NCBI GenBank assembly: GCA_023150535.1 | Contig: JAKLKS010000012.1 | Coordinates: 1 to 35,932, forward strand | Origin: Planctomycetota bacterium | Lineage (GTDB): Bacteria > Planctomycetota > JAJSAM01 > JAKLKS01 | Reading direction: 5' to 3' | Length of the DNA stretch: 35,932 bases | Shown: positions 1-7,747 of the stretch, in pieces | Layout: every line of letters begins with the position of its first letter | How positions within the stretch are numbered: the first letter of the stretch is position 1 | Made by a program: the position numbers and the translations under genes | The notes under the pieces: generated by a model | Seen by the model: only the letters and a program-made list of their open reading frames with translations | Databases searched by the model: none | Told to the model about the DNA's origin: nothing

Positions 1-20
1 GAGTAACCGAGGAGCGTCCC

Positions 21-1445
21 CTAATCCCACAGCTCCTTCCACGGGAGGCGGGGGACCTTCAGGTCGACGTGGGCGCGGTACCACTGTTTGGGGTCGTTGC
101 GGGGGAGGATGGAGGCCATCAGCGCGAAGAAGGAGGGCTCGACCCTCCCCTCGAAGAGGACCTTCCCGCCGCTCGTCACCTTCAGGGGCTTCGACAGGTC
201 GAACAGCTCCGGCCCGAGCAGCAGCGTCAGCGCCATCTCCGCCGGCGCCGTCCGCCCCGCCAGCGGCTTCGTCGTCCCCGTCACCTCCACCGCGTTGGGG
301 GCGACGATCTTCGCGTGGAACCGCCAGGAGTCCCGGTGCCCGCGGCTGAAGAGCCAGTACATCCGCTCCTTCCAGGGGTTCCAGGTCTCCCACACCACCT
401 CGTCGGGATGGGCCCTCCGCGTCCTCCCCGCCATCCACTGGAGGATCGGCTTCACCCCCCCCTTGGGCAGCGCGTGCCCGTTCCCGTCCACCCGGTCGTA
501 GCGGAACTCGTACCGCCCCGGGAACCTCTCCTGGAGCGTCCGCAGCCGCCCCGTGGCGATGTCGTCGGGATGGATCGCCTCGTTCGGGTCGTCCGCGGAG
601 TGGTGGATCCAGAGCGGGAGGTGCATGAGGTTGGCGATCACCCCCTCCTGCAGCCCCTCGTAGGAGGAGAGCGGCGTCTGGAGCCGGTTCACCGCCCCCT
701 GCTTCATGTAGGGCATCACGCTGCCGGCCAGCGGCGCCGCCGCGGCGAGGCGGTCGGCGTTGCGCCCCCCGAGCATCCAGGAGCCGTCCCCGCCCATGGA
801 GTGCCCCGCGAGGCAGACCCGGTCCGGGTCCACGTCCAGCGTGCGCCGCGCCGCGTCGATGAGGTCGAGGACGAAGCGCTCCTGCTTCTCCTGGTTCCAG
901 GCCGAGGAGACGAGGTCGATGGCCTGCGGCGCGATCACCGTCATCCCCTGGGCCGTGGCCCCCGCCCAGATCGACTGCGCGCTCCCGGCGTCGCCCGCGT
1001 TCTCCCCGCCCCCGTGCATGGCGATGAGGAGCCCCCCCTTCGGCTTCCCCATGTTGAGGAGGTAGAGCCCGAGGTCCTCGTCCTTCAGCGCCTTCAGCGC
1101 CTTCGGGTCCCGCGGGTCCTTCCCCTGCATCGCCGCCGCCTCGGCCGGCGTGTAGAGCGTCGCCCGTCCCTTGCGGGCGAGACGGCGGCCCGACTTCTCC
1201 GCCAGCGCGAAGAGCCGCTCCGCGGCGGCCTCCACCGAGGAGGCGGGGAGCGGCGGGAGGGCGCGGGCCCTGGCCTCCACGGCCGCGCGGGCGTCGTCGT
1301 CGGGGGCCCTCATCCACTCCGCGGCGAGGGCGTCGAGGGCCTTCCCGTCCGGGGCGGGGGGCTCCTCGGCGGGGGCGGGGAGGGGGAGGGAGGCGAGGAG
1401 GACGGCGCACAGCGCGGCCGCGGCCGCGGCGGGGGGGAGGCGCAT
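21..1445 (-). CDS. Secreted alpha/beta-hydrolase, PHB-depolymerase/dienelactone-hydrolase-like esterase
   Basis: Predicted exported esterase of 474 aa. An Ala/Leu-rich signal peptide (about residues 1-25, ending near 'APAEEPP') precedes a Lys/Arg-poor linker and an alpha/beta-hydrolase core. Visible motifs are the oxyanion strand 'LLIAMHGGGENAG', the nucleophile elbow G-H-S-M-G-G, an acid candidate in 'HHSADDPNEA' and a His in 'GNGHALPKGG', so a full Ser-Asp-His triad is likely. This layout is known from LpqC/polyhydroxybutyrate-depolymerase-like and dienelactone-hydrolase-like esterases. The C-terminal 130 residues after the His look like a beta-rich add-on domain. The start was placed at the ATG that opens the signal peptide, not at upstream in-frame codons that would overlap the divergent yqgE-like gene. 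The substrate is unknown. Confidence 0.8.
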   Translation of the reverse strand: MRLPPAAAAAALCAVLLASLPLPAPAEEPPAPDGKALDALAAEWMRAPDDDARAAVEARARALPPLPASSVEAAAERLFALAEKSGRRLARKGRATLYTPAEAAAMQGKDPRDPKALKALKDEDLGLYLLNMGKPKGGLLIAMHGGGENAGDAGSAQSIWAGATAQGMTVIAPQAIDLVSSAWNQEKQERFVLDLIDAARRTLDVDPDRVCLAGHSMGGDGSWMLGGRNADRLAAAAPLAGSVMPYMKQGAVNRLQTPLSSYEGLQEGVIANLMHLPLWIHHSADDPNEAIHPDDIATGRLRTLQERFPGRYEFRYDRVDGNGHALPKGGVKPILQWMAGRTRRAHPDEVVWETWNPWKERMYWLFSRGHRDSWRFHAKIVAPNAVEVTGTTKPLAGRTAPAEMALTLLLGPELFDLSKPLKVTSGGKVLFEGRVEPSFFALMASILPRNDPKQWYRAHVDLKVPRLPWKELWD

Positions 1446-1497
1446 GGCGGGGATTCTAACCCGGCGTCCGGTGGCCCCCGGGCGGGGCGGCGCTACC

Positions 1498-2079
1498 ATG
1501 GAGCCGATGCCCCAGGGAATCCTCCGGCCGGCCCGCGGGACGCTCCTCGTGGCGCGGCCCCACCTCCTCGACCCGAACTTCATGCGCACCGTGGTCCTCC
1601 TCTGCGACCACGACGACGAGCGGGGCACCTTCGGCTTCGTCCTCAACCGGCCCTCGGGGAAGGGGCTCGCGGAGGTCCTGCGGGACGGCAGCGCCTTCGA
1701 GGGGCGGGACGATCCCGTCTTCGCCGGGGGGCCGGTGGGGCTCGATTCCCTGGCCATCCTCCACCGCGAGGAGGGGATCCCCGGCTCCATGGAGATCCTC
1801 CCCGGGGTGATGCTCGGGGGGGACGTGGACGTGCTGGGGGCGCGGTTCCGCGAGGGCTCCGCCCCCGGGGGGGCGCCGCGGTTCGTCGTCGGCTACAGCG
1901 GCTGGGGCGAGGGGCAGCTCGCCCGGGAGATGACCGAGGACACCTGGGTCGTCTGCCCCGCGGAGGCCCGCTGGGTGTTCGATCCCGAGCCGGCCACCCT
2001 GTGGAGCCGCGTCCTGCGGTCCATGGGGGGGGAGTACCGGATGTGGGCCCTCTCCCCGGCGGACCCGGAACTCAACTGA
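1498..2079 (+). CDS. YqgE/AlgH family protein (UPF0301)
   Basis: A 193-aa protein matching the YqgE/AlgH family in length (about 185-190 aa) and in its N-terminal signature: 'GTLLVARPHLLDPNF..TVVLLCDHD', then 'GTFGFVLNRPSG', then 'FAGGPVGLDSLAILH' and the late 'GYSGWGEGQLAREM'. Family members are soluble proteins of unknown biochemical role; AlgH was linked to alginate regulation in Pseudomonas. Two starts are close together, ATG 1498 and ATG 1507. A TACCAT -10-like hexamer at 1494-1499 overlaps the first one, so if that is the promoter the transcript would begin near 1507 and be leaderless or nearly so. It is divergent from the esterase gene, with about 50 bases between them. Confidence 0.88.
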   Translation: MEPMPQGILRPARGTLLVARPHLLDPNFMRTVVLLCDHDDERGTFGFVLNRPSGKGLAEVLRDGSAFEGRDDPVFAGGPVGLDSLAILHREEGIPGSMEILPGVMLGGDVDVLGARFREGSAPGGAPRFVVGYSGWGEGQLAREMTEDTWVVCPAEARWVFDPEPATLWSRVLRSMGGEYRMWALSPADPELN

Positions 2080-2115
2080 GGCGGGTCCCGTTCCGCGGGT
2101 CCGCCCCGCCGCCCC

Positions 2116-2487
2116 CTACATCGCCTCGGGGGGGACCTTCACCTCGGGGAGGAACTTGTCGGTGATGGTGATGCCGGCCATGGCCTCGACCTTCGGCGTG
2201 TCCACCATGGCGATGGCGTCCCAGGCGAGCTTGCTGCAGACGCGGACGCAGATGGAGCAGCCGATGCACTCGTTGTAGCGGATGTGGACGGGGGGGATGG
2301 GGCGGTCGGGGTGGAGGCGCGCCGGGGCGTGCTCGATGCAGTCCACGGGGCAGAAGGGGACGCAGATCTCGCAGCCGGTGCAGTTCCCCGGCTCGACCAC
2401 CGCGATCTGCTTCGGCTTCTTCTTCTTCGCGTTGATCTTGTCCGGGGTGTCCGGGATCGTCTTGTAGAAGTCCGGTTCCTTGGCCAT
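2116..2487 (-). CDS. Ferredoxin with two [4Fe-4S] clusters
   Basis: Small soluble electron carrier of 123 aa. A Lys-rich N-terminal segment (about residues 17-27) is followed by two cluster motifs. The first is C36-x2-C39-x2-C42-x3-C46-P, with an extra Cys at 50. The second is C74-x2-C77-x2-C80-x3-C84, followed by Ser instead of the usual Pro. A roughly 24-residue insertion separates the motifs, and a 35-residue tail follows. The eight ligands fit two [4Fe-4S] clusters; the redox partner cannot be told from context. It starts at ATG with its own intergenic space, and its stop lies 36 bases from the convergent yqgE-like stop. It could belong to a ferredoxin-like subunit family rather than being a free carrier. 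Confidence 0.85.
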   Translation of the reverse strand: MAKEPDFYKTIPDTPDKINAKKKKPKQIAVVEPGNCTGCEICVPFCPVDCIEHAPARLHPDRPIPPVHIRYNECIGCSICVRVCSKLAWDAIAMVDTPKVEAMAGITITDKFLPEVKVPPEAM

Positions 2488-2552
2488 GGGCGGGAGTATA
2501 CGGCCCTCCGGGGGGGTGCCCGAATTCCCCGGACGCCGGCGGTCCCCGGCGA

Positions 2553-4352
2553 TCAGGCGGGAAGGAGCCCCTCGGCCGAGGGGTCCAGGGAGTCGAAGCG
2601 GCCTCCCAGCATCTCCGAGGCGATCCAGATCTCCGCGTGGATGGCCGCCGCCGCGAGCACCCCTCCCGCGAGGACCCCCGCGGGAAGGAGGAGGTCCCCG
2701 CCCGCCGCCCCCGCCGCGACCACGACCAGGGCCCCGAGCCCCACCGGGATCCCCCCCCCGAGGAGGAGCAGGAGGACCTTCGCCAGCATCGTCACGATGC
2801 CGTAGCCCATCCCCTCCGCGCCCCCCTGGGGCTGCCCCTGCCCGGGCCGCACCCACCCGGGGAAGAGGAGGGCCGCGCCGGAATCCACGAGCGCCGACAG
2901 CGCCATGAGCGAGGGCTGCACCATCGCCAGGGCCATGAACCCCGCGAGGCGCCAGGCGGGCGTCACCGGAGCCTTCGCGGTCGAGGGGACCGCCAGGGCC
3001 GCGACGCCGACGAGGAGGAGGGAGAGGACAGCCCCCGGCGCCACCGAGGCGGCGAGGTACCCGCGGAACAGGCGCGGGCCCGGGATGGGGAGCGTCTTCA
3101 GCACCTCCGCCATCTCCAGGTCCCCCTTGAGGCTGCAGCCGAGGAGCGCGGGGCCGCCGAAGACGAGGAGGCCCGACAGGACGAGGGGGATGACCGTCAG
3201 GAGGATCCGTCCCGCCGGCGGGCCCCCGTCGTCCTCCCCGGAGGAGAGGACCATGGGGAGCATCACGACCAGGGGGAGGAGGAGCAGCAGCAGGAAGCGC
3301 GGCGACACGTGGCGGAAGGTCTCCGTGAAGCTCCGCCAGACGAAGGCCGTCTCCGGGGGCCCCGTGGGCGCGAGCCGGAAGAGGCTCGGCCGGACCTTCG
3401 TCCCCGGCTCCAGGGTGCGCCCGAACCTCCCCCTGCGGACCGCCTCCATGCGGCCGGCGAGCTTCGTCGCGTTCTCCGCGGCCGCCTCCTCGAAGGCCGC
3501 GTCGGAGCGGTCCACCCAGAGGTAGAGGAGCCCGAGGAGCAGGACCACGGGCAGGCAGTTCAGGAGGAAGGCCGGGAGGTCGGGGGAGGCGAAGAGCCTG
3601 CCGGGCAGGCGGAAGGGGTAGAGGGCCCATCCCCCGGGGCTCTCCCCGAAGGCGACGAGCCAGTCCTCGAGCTCCCGCGCGAAGCCCCCCCCCTCGAGGG
3701 AGGGGAAGGGCGGCGCCCCGAGGACCGACACCGCCGCGATCCCGAGGAGCGCCCCCAGGACCGGCGCCTGCCGCTTCCACCCCGCGACGCCGTGCTCGAG
3801 CAGGCTGAGGCGCGTGAGCTTCGAGGCCACGCCGTGGAGGGACATCAGGTTGAAGAACAGGATGCCCCCGAGGGCGTACCGCAGGACCGATCCGGCGCCG
3901 CGCTGCATCCCGAAGAGGAGCGAGAGGAAGAGGGTCGAGGGGACGATGTACTTCTGGATGTCCAGCAGCTTGTAGCGGACCAGCTCCCTCCGGGAGACCG
4001 GCGCGGGGAAGAGCATGGCCACGTCGGATTCGAGGAAGGGGAGGGGCGGGCCCCTCGAGGGGAGCAGCCAGGAGAGGGAGGCGAGGAGGAGGAGGGCGGC
4101 GGCGATCCCCCACTCGAGGAGGAGCCCCTGCCGGAGGGCCTCCCGGGCCGCGATCTCCCCCTGCAGGTCCGGGGGGAGGCCCGCGGGGGGGCCGGAGGCG
4201 TCCCTCCCGAAGGGGCCGCCGAAGACCAGGACGAAGTAGGCGAGCCCGACGACGGTGGGGACGAGGTAGCGGGGGCTCCGCAGCCGCCGCAGCCGGGCCA
4301 GGAACCCGTTCACTGCCGAGCGGCGGAGCAGGTAGAGGAGGGCGGGGTTCAC
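2553..4352 (-). CDS. Putative ABC exporter, membrane subunit
   Basis: A 599-aa polytopic membrane protein with many hydrophobic segments: one near residues 30-50 ('YLVPTVVGLAYFVLVFGG'), one near 75-95, several in the 120-250 range, and a cluster in the C-terminal half including 'LLLLLLPLVVMLPMVLS' and 'VVVAAGAAGG'. Length and topology fit the 'putative ABC exporter' family often seen in Planctomycetes and Firmicutes, with two six-helix-like halves separated by a soluble loop. It begins with GTG, whose last two bases form the TGA stop of the upstream ATPase gene (GTGA overlap), so translation is probably coupled and the two proteins form one transporter. The cargo is unknown. Confidence 0.78.
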   Translation of the reverse strand: MNPALLYLLRRSAVNGFLARLRRLRSPRYLVPTVVGLAYFVLVFGGPFGRDASGPPAGLPPDLQGEIAAREALRQGLLLEWGIAAALLLLASLSWLLPSRGPPLPFLESDVAMLFPAPVSRRELVRYKLLDIQKYIVPSTLFLSLLFGMQRGAGSVLRYALGGILFFNLMSLHGVASKLTRLSLLEHGVAGWKRQAPVLGALLGIAAVSVLGAPPFPSLEGGGFARELEDWLVAFGESPGGWALYPFRLPGRLFASPDLPAFLLNCLPVVLLLGLLYLWVDRSDAAFEEAAAENATKLAGRMEAVRRGRFGRTLEPGTKVRPSLFRLAPTGPPETAFVWRSFTETFRHVSPRFLLLLLLPLVVMLPMVLSSGEDDGGPPAGRILLTVIPLVLSGLLVFGGPALLGCSLKGDLEMAEVLKTLPIPGPRLFRGYLAASVAPGAVLSLLLVGVAALAVPSTAKAPVTPAWRLAGFMALAMVQPSLMALSALVDSGAALLFPGWVRPGQGQPQGGAEGMGYGIVTMLAKVLLLLLGGGIPVGLGALVVVAAGAAGGDLLLPAGVLAGGVLAAAAIHAEIWIASEMLGGRFDSLDPSAEGLLPA

Positions 4353-5146
4353 GGGGCGGGGGGGAGGGGGCCGGGGGGCGGGGGAGGATCCGCGGCGGGG
4401 GGGGCGCCGGCCGCGCCGGCCGCGGGCCCCAGCGCCATCCGCATGAAGATCTCCTCGAGCCGGGCCCCGGCCGCGAGGTCGGGGTGGGCCGCCTTGAGCT
4501 CCTCCAGGGTCCCGTGGGCGGCCTTGGCGCCGTCGAGGATGACGAGCACCCGGTGGGCGATCTCCTCCACGAGGGCCAGGAGGTGGCTCGAGACGATGAT
4601 CGCCGCCCCCTCCTCCGCCTGGCGCACGATGGAGTCCTTCGCCTTGCGGATGGCGATGGGGTCGAGCCCCGTCAGCGGCTCGTCGAAGAGGATCGCCTTC
4701 GGCCGGTGGAGGAAGGCGCAGGCGATGGAGAGCTTCTGCTTCATCCCGCGGCTGAGGGCCCCGGGGAGCTCCCCGGCCTTGCCCGCGATCTCGAACTCCT
4801 CGAGGAGCGCGGGGATGCGCTCCTCCGCGTCCTCCACCCGGTAGAGCCGCCCGATGAAGCGCAGGTGCTCCTCCACGGTGAGGTTCTCGAAGAGGCGGGG
4901 GTCGTCGGGGATCCAGGCGAGCCTCGCCTTCGCCCCCACGGGGTCGAGGCGGAGGTCGCGGCCCGCGATGGCGACGCTCCCCGAGGTGGGGGGGAGGATC
5001 CCGGCGAGGCAGCGGAGCGTCGTCGTCTTCCCGGCGCCGTTGGGGCCCACGAGCCCGAGCACCTCGCCGGGCCGGACGTCGAAGGAGATGCCGCGGACCG
5101 CCTCGGTCTCCCCGTAGGACTTGCGCAGATCGGTGACCTGGATCAA
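4349..5146 (-). CDS. ABC transporter ATP-binding protein
   Basis: A 265-aa ABC ATPase of the export (DRA/CcmA-like) type. Walker A is 'GPNGAGKTTTLR' near residues 35-46. The Q-loop region reads 'WIPDDPRLFENLTVEEHL'; the signature is degenerate ('LSRGMKQKLSIACA', LSRGM instead of LSGGQ), which is common in this subclass. Walker B is 'AILFDEPLTGLDP', and the H-loop His is in 'IIVSSHLLALVEEI'. A Pro/Ala-rich tail follows residue 245. The start is TTG, one base after the stop of the GDT1-like gene, and its stop overlaps the permease start by four bases. This gives a three-gene transcription unit. Confidence 0.92.
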   Translation of the reverse strand: MIQVTDLRKSYGETEAVRGISFDVRPGEVLGLVGPNGAGKTTTLRCLAGILPPTSGSVAIAGRDLRLDPVGAKARLAWIPDDPRLFENLTVEEHLRFIGRLYRVEDAEERIPALLEEFEIAGKAGELPGALSRGMKQKLSIACAFLHRPKAILFDEPLTGLDPIAIRKAKDSIVRQAEEGAAIIVSSHLLALVEEIAHRVLVILDGAKAAHGTLEELKAAHPDLAAGARLEEIFMRMALGPAAGAAGAPPAADPPPPPGPLPPAP

Positions 5147-5147
5147 C

Positions 5148-5432
5148 TCAGTCGTCCTTGCCGAGGAGCATGAGGAGCCCCATGACCACGAAGGCGGCGC
5201 CCGCGGCGAGGCGGATCCACTTCCGGAAGCCCTCCCCGACCGCGCCCTGGAGGAGGGACCCGAGGGCCACGGCGAGGACCGTGGAGGCGCAGAGCGCGAG
5301 GCAGCCGCCGAGGAGGACCGCCCCCCTCGGCTTGCCCTGCGCCGTCATGGTGAAGAGCGCGATCTGGGTCTTGTCGCCGAGTTCCGCGAGGAACACCATG
5401 GCGAAGGCGGCGGAGAGGGTCTTCCAGTCCAA
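5148..5432 (-). CDS. GDT1/UPF0016 family membrane protein, single-repeat form (probable cation transporter)
   Basis: A 94-aa membrane protein with one copy of the family motif E17-L-G-D-K-T22 in its first helix and three hydrophobic segments (about 6-30, 36-60, 70-90). Family members (TMEM165/Gdt1, bacterial MneA, cyanobacterial Mnx) transport Mn2+ or Ca2+ and usually have two inverted copies of this unit. A single-copy protein would have to dimerise. The start is TTG, supported by a GGGAGG ribosome binding site five to six bases upstream; the only downstream ATG (before 'VFLAELGD') would cut off half of the first helix. It is the first gene of the minus-strand operon with the ABC exporter. 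No second UPF0016 gene is present nearby. Confidence 0.85.
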   Translation of the reverse strand: MDWKTLSAAFAMVFLAELGDKTQIALFTMTAQGKPRGAVLLGGCLALCASTVLAVALGSLLQGAVGEGFRKWIRLAAGAAFVVMGLLMLLGKDD

Positions 5433-5475
5433 GGGGTCCTCCCGGGTGGGGTCGCCGGCGCGAGGGGGACACCGT

Positions 5476-5505
5476 AACCGGGGGCCGCGGCGGGGTCCCC
5501 CGGTT
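5476..5505. repeat. 9-bp perfect inverted repeat between divergent genes
   Basis: AACCGGGGG at 5476-5484 is mirrored by CCCCCGGTT at 5497-5505 around a 12-base centre. It lies between the divergent GDT1-like and LpoB-like genes, about 40 bases upstream of the TTG start at 5432 (minus strand). It could be an operator or a short RNA hairpin. In such GC-rich DNA a chance repeat is also possible. Confidence 0.3.
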
Positions 5506-5544
5506 TCCCGCGGCGGCGGGACCCGTGGTAGAGTGCCGGGGTCC

Positions 5545-5569
5545 GGGCGCCGCCGCAGGGCCGGCGCCC
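5545..5569 (+). other. GC-rich hairpin in the leader of the LpoB-like gene
   Basis: GGGCGCCG at 5545-5552 pairs with CGGCGCCC at 5562-5569, leaving a nine-base loop. A TAGAGT -10-like hexamer at 5529-5534 lies just before it, so the hairpin would sit near the 5' end of a roughly 120-base leader. Its function is unknown. Confidence 0.3.
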
Positions 5570-5659
5570 GCGAGCCGCGCCGGGGAGCGGACGGGACCGG
5601 GGCCGATCGGGGCCCCCTGCCGACCTCCCCGCAGGCCGCCCTACCCGGAGGAGGTCCCC

Positions 5660-6280
5660 TTGCGTCCGTCCCTCGCCCTCGCCGCCGCGATCCTCGCCGC
5701 CGCGTCCCTCGCCGCGGGATGCACCGGCCGCACCGGCCGCGTCATGGACGCGAACGAACCCGTCGGCACCGACGTCCGCCAGGCCTCCACGGACGTGCTC
5801 GACTCCATGATGAAGGAGGGGGTCCCGAAGATCCTCGGCCGGGCCCGGGACCAGCAGGCCGGGGCCGAGGGGCGCTCCCGCCTCGTCTTCGCCGGCATCC
5901 AGAACAACACCGACGAGCGGCTCGGCGAGAAGAAGGACTACGTCTACGACACGGTGGACATCATGGTCGGCCAGACCGGGGTCTTCGACATGGTCTCCCG
6001 CACCTTCGTCGAGAACGTCATGGACCAGATGGGGGAGCAGCCCCGCGCGGAGCTCCTCATCGACCCCGCCGTGCGCCGCAAGGTCGTGGAGCGGTTCGAG
6101 CAGACCGAGGGCCGGGACTACATCCGCTACATCCTCTGGGGCAAGCTCAACAACGCCACCTCCGACACCGGGAGCGGCACCTCCGAGAAGAAGTACGCGC
6201 TGGTGCTCGAGATCGTGGACGTGAAGACGGGGCTCCAGCTGAAGGAGCAGGTCCTGTCGCGGAAGGCCTACACCGAGTAG
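5660..6280 (+). CDS. LpoB-like lipoprotein (penicillin-binding-protein activator family)
   Basis: A 206-aa predicted outer-membrane lipoprotein. The start is TTG at 5660, preceded by GGAGGAGG four to five bases upstream; it opens a signal peptide ending in the lipobox 'SLAAGC' with lipidated Cys near residue 21. The mature part starts with 'VMDANEPVGTDVRQAS' and contains 'LVFAGIQNNTDERLGEKKD', 'FDMVSRTFVENVMDQM', 'RDYIRYILWGKLNN' and 'YALVLEIVDVKTG'. This pattern is typical of the LpoB/COG3417 family, whose E. coli member activates PBP1B. It is ten bases upstream of a COG3014-type gene, a pairing known from other bacteria. Whether it truly activates a peptidoglycan synthase here is inference. 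Confidence 0.8.
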   Translation: MRPSLALAAAILAAASLAAGCTGRTGRVMDANEPVGTDVRQASTDVLDSMMKEGVPKILGRARDQQAGAEGRSRLVFAGIQNNTDERLGEKKDYVYDTVDIMVGQTGVFDMVSRTFVENVMDQMGEQPRAELLIDPAVRRKVVERFEQTEGRDYIRYILWGKLNNATSDTGSGTSEKKYALVLEIVDVKTGLQLKEQVLSRKAYTE

Positions 6281-6290
6281 GGACGGGCCC

Positions 6291-7691
6291 GTGGCACCGC
6301 TCCGGGGGATCCCCGCGGCCGCGATCCTGGCGGCGGCCGCGGCCCTCCTCCCCGCGGCCCCCGGCTGCGCCACCGCCTCCGAGGAGATCGCCCCCGCCCG
6401 CGCCGCCTGGGAGGCGGGGGACCCGGCGGGGGCGCTGGCCGCCCTGGACGCGCTGCGCCCGCGGATCGGGAAGGACGCCCACCTCCTCGACCTCGAGCGC
6501 TCCTCGGCGCTCCAGGCGCTGGGGCGGTTCGGGGCCGCCGCCGACGCGGCCGTGGACGCGGCGGAGGCCATGGACGACCGGGAGGCCGCCGACCTCGCCT
6601 CCTGGGTCGGGGCGGTCCTCGCCGACGACACCGCCTTCCCCTTCGAGGGGGCGGACCACGAGAAGGTGCTCGCCAGGGCCATGGCCTCGGTCTCCCTGCT
6701 GATGGCGGGGGCGCCCGACGACGCCCGCGCGCTGGCCCTCCAGGTGAACCGGGTGCAGGACCGGCTGCGCTCGCGGGCGGTGCTGGAGCGGGAGGACGAC
6801 GCCCGGCCCGGCTACCACCCCTTCGCGCTCGGGGAGTACCTGCGGGCTCTCTCCGACGAGCAGCGGGGCTTCCTCGACGAGGCGGCCATCGGGTACGCGG
6901 AGGCGGCCCGGTACGGCTTCCCCGGCGCGGGGCGGGAGCGCGACCGGGTGAAGAGGAACCGCCTCGCCGAGGGCGAGGGCCGCGGCGCCGTCGTGGTCCT
7001 CTTCCTCGCGGGGAACGGGCCGCTCCTCGTGGAGCGGGTGGAGCCGGTGACGAGCGCCGCCTTCATGGCGGCCTCCTCGATCCTGAACGCGCGGAAGGGC
7101 TTCGGCATGCCCTCCCAGGCCCCGGTGGAACTCCCCTGGCCCGAGCCCCGGCCCTCCCCCGTGGCGGCGCTCCGGATCACCTCCGGCGCGGGGCTCCTCG
7201 GGACCACGGAGACGCTCCTCGACGTGGACGAGACGGCGCTCCGGCAGGCGGCGGACGAGATGCCGCGGGCCCTCGTGAGGGCGATCTGCCGGAGGGCCTT
7301 CAAGGAGTACACGAAGAACCTCGCCAAGGACGCCGTGGCCGGGAAGGAGCACAACTGGCTCGGCTTCCTCGTGGACGTGGCGGGCTACGTCTGGACCGGC
7401 GCGGAGAGGGCCGACACCCGCTGCTGGTCCTTTCTGCCGAAGCGGATCCAGGTCGCGCGGATCGAGGTCCCCGAGGGGGATTCGATCCTCCACCTCGCCC
7501 CCGTGGACGCGCGGGGGCTCCCCGCGGGGGAGGAGGCCGCGCTCCCCGTGCGCGTGTCGCGGTCGCGGATCGGCGTCGTGCTCGTCGTCGCCCCCGTCGC
7601 GGGCCCCCCGCCCTTCGCCTTCGCTGATCCGCGGACGGCGATGACGACAGTACTGAACCCGGCACAAATCAGCAGGGAGGAGGGACCATGA
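6291..7691 (+). CDS. COG3014-like TPR lipoprotein
   Basis: A 466-aa predicted lipoprotein. It starts at GTG 6291, and the signal peptide ends with 'PAAPGC' (Cys near residue 26). Residues 30-220 are Ala-rich helical repeats resembling TPRs ('AREAGDPAGALAALDAL'-like units). The C-terminal half contains 'VVVLFLAGNGPLLVERVEPV' and 'GAERADTRCWSFLPKRIQ', which I associate with COG3014 proteins found beside LpoB. The biochemical role is unknown; envelope assembly is likely from context. Its last 16 codons lie in the left arm of a 38-bp inverted repeat and use codons otherwise rare here (ACA, GTA, GCA, CAA). Its TGA stop overlaps the next ATG (ATGA). Confidence 0.72.
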   Translation: MAPLRGIPAAAILAAAAALLPAAPGCATASEEIAPARAAWEAGDPAGALAALDALRPRIGKDAHLLDLERSSALQALGRFGAAADAAVDAAEAMDDREAADLASWVGAVLADDTAFPFEGADHEKVLARAMASVSLLMAGAPDDARALALQVNRVQDRLRSRAVLEREDDARPGYHPFALGEYLRALSDEQRGFLDEAAIGYAEAARYGFPGAGRERDRVKRNRLAEGEGRGAVVVLFLAGNGPLLVERVEPVTSAAFMAASSILNARKGFGMPSQAPVELPWPEPRPSPVAALRITSGAGLLGTTETLLDVDETALRQAADEMPRALVRAICRRAFKEYTKNLAKDAVAGKEHNWLGFLVDVAGYVWTGAERADTRCWSFLPKRIQVARIEVPEGDSILHLAPVDARGLPAGEEAALPVRVSRSRIGVVLVVAPVAGPPPFAFADPRTAMTTVLNPAQISREEGP

Positions 7692-7747
7692 GAGGGCTCC
7701 GGCCCGTCGCCTCCCTGCTGATTTGTGCCGGGTTCAGTACTGTCGTC
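7643..7747. repeat. 38-bp perfect inverted repeat across a gene junction; possible translational hairpin or insertion
   Basis: Bases 7643-7680 are the exact reverse complement of 7710-7747, separated by 29 bases. Each arm has 22 G/C of 38, far below its surroundings. The left arm encodes the C-terminus of the COG3014-like protein and its inner end is the ribosome binding site (GGAGG 7676-7680) of the next gene. The ATG at 7688 lies in the loop, and the right arm encodes the hydrophobic core of that gene's signal peptide. In mRNA this would be a very stable stem hiding the binding site. It could instead be a small palindromic insertion (MITE-like) or an assembly or template-switch artefact. 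Confidence 0.85.

Noticed and set aside
2488-4113. Ferredoxin gene extended upstream to a 665-aa protein
   Set aside because: The extra 540 residues are an Arg/Pro/Gly-rich shadow of the ABC permease gene on the same strand in another frame.
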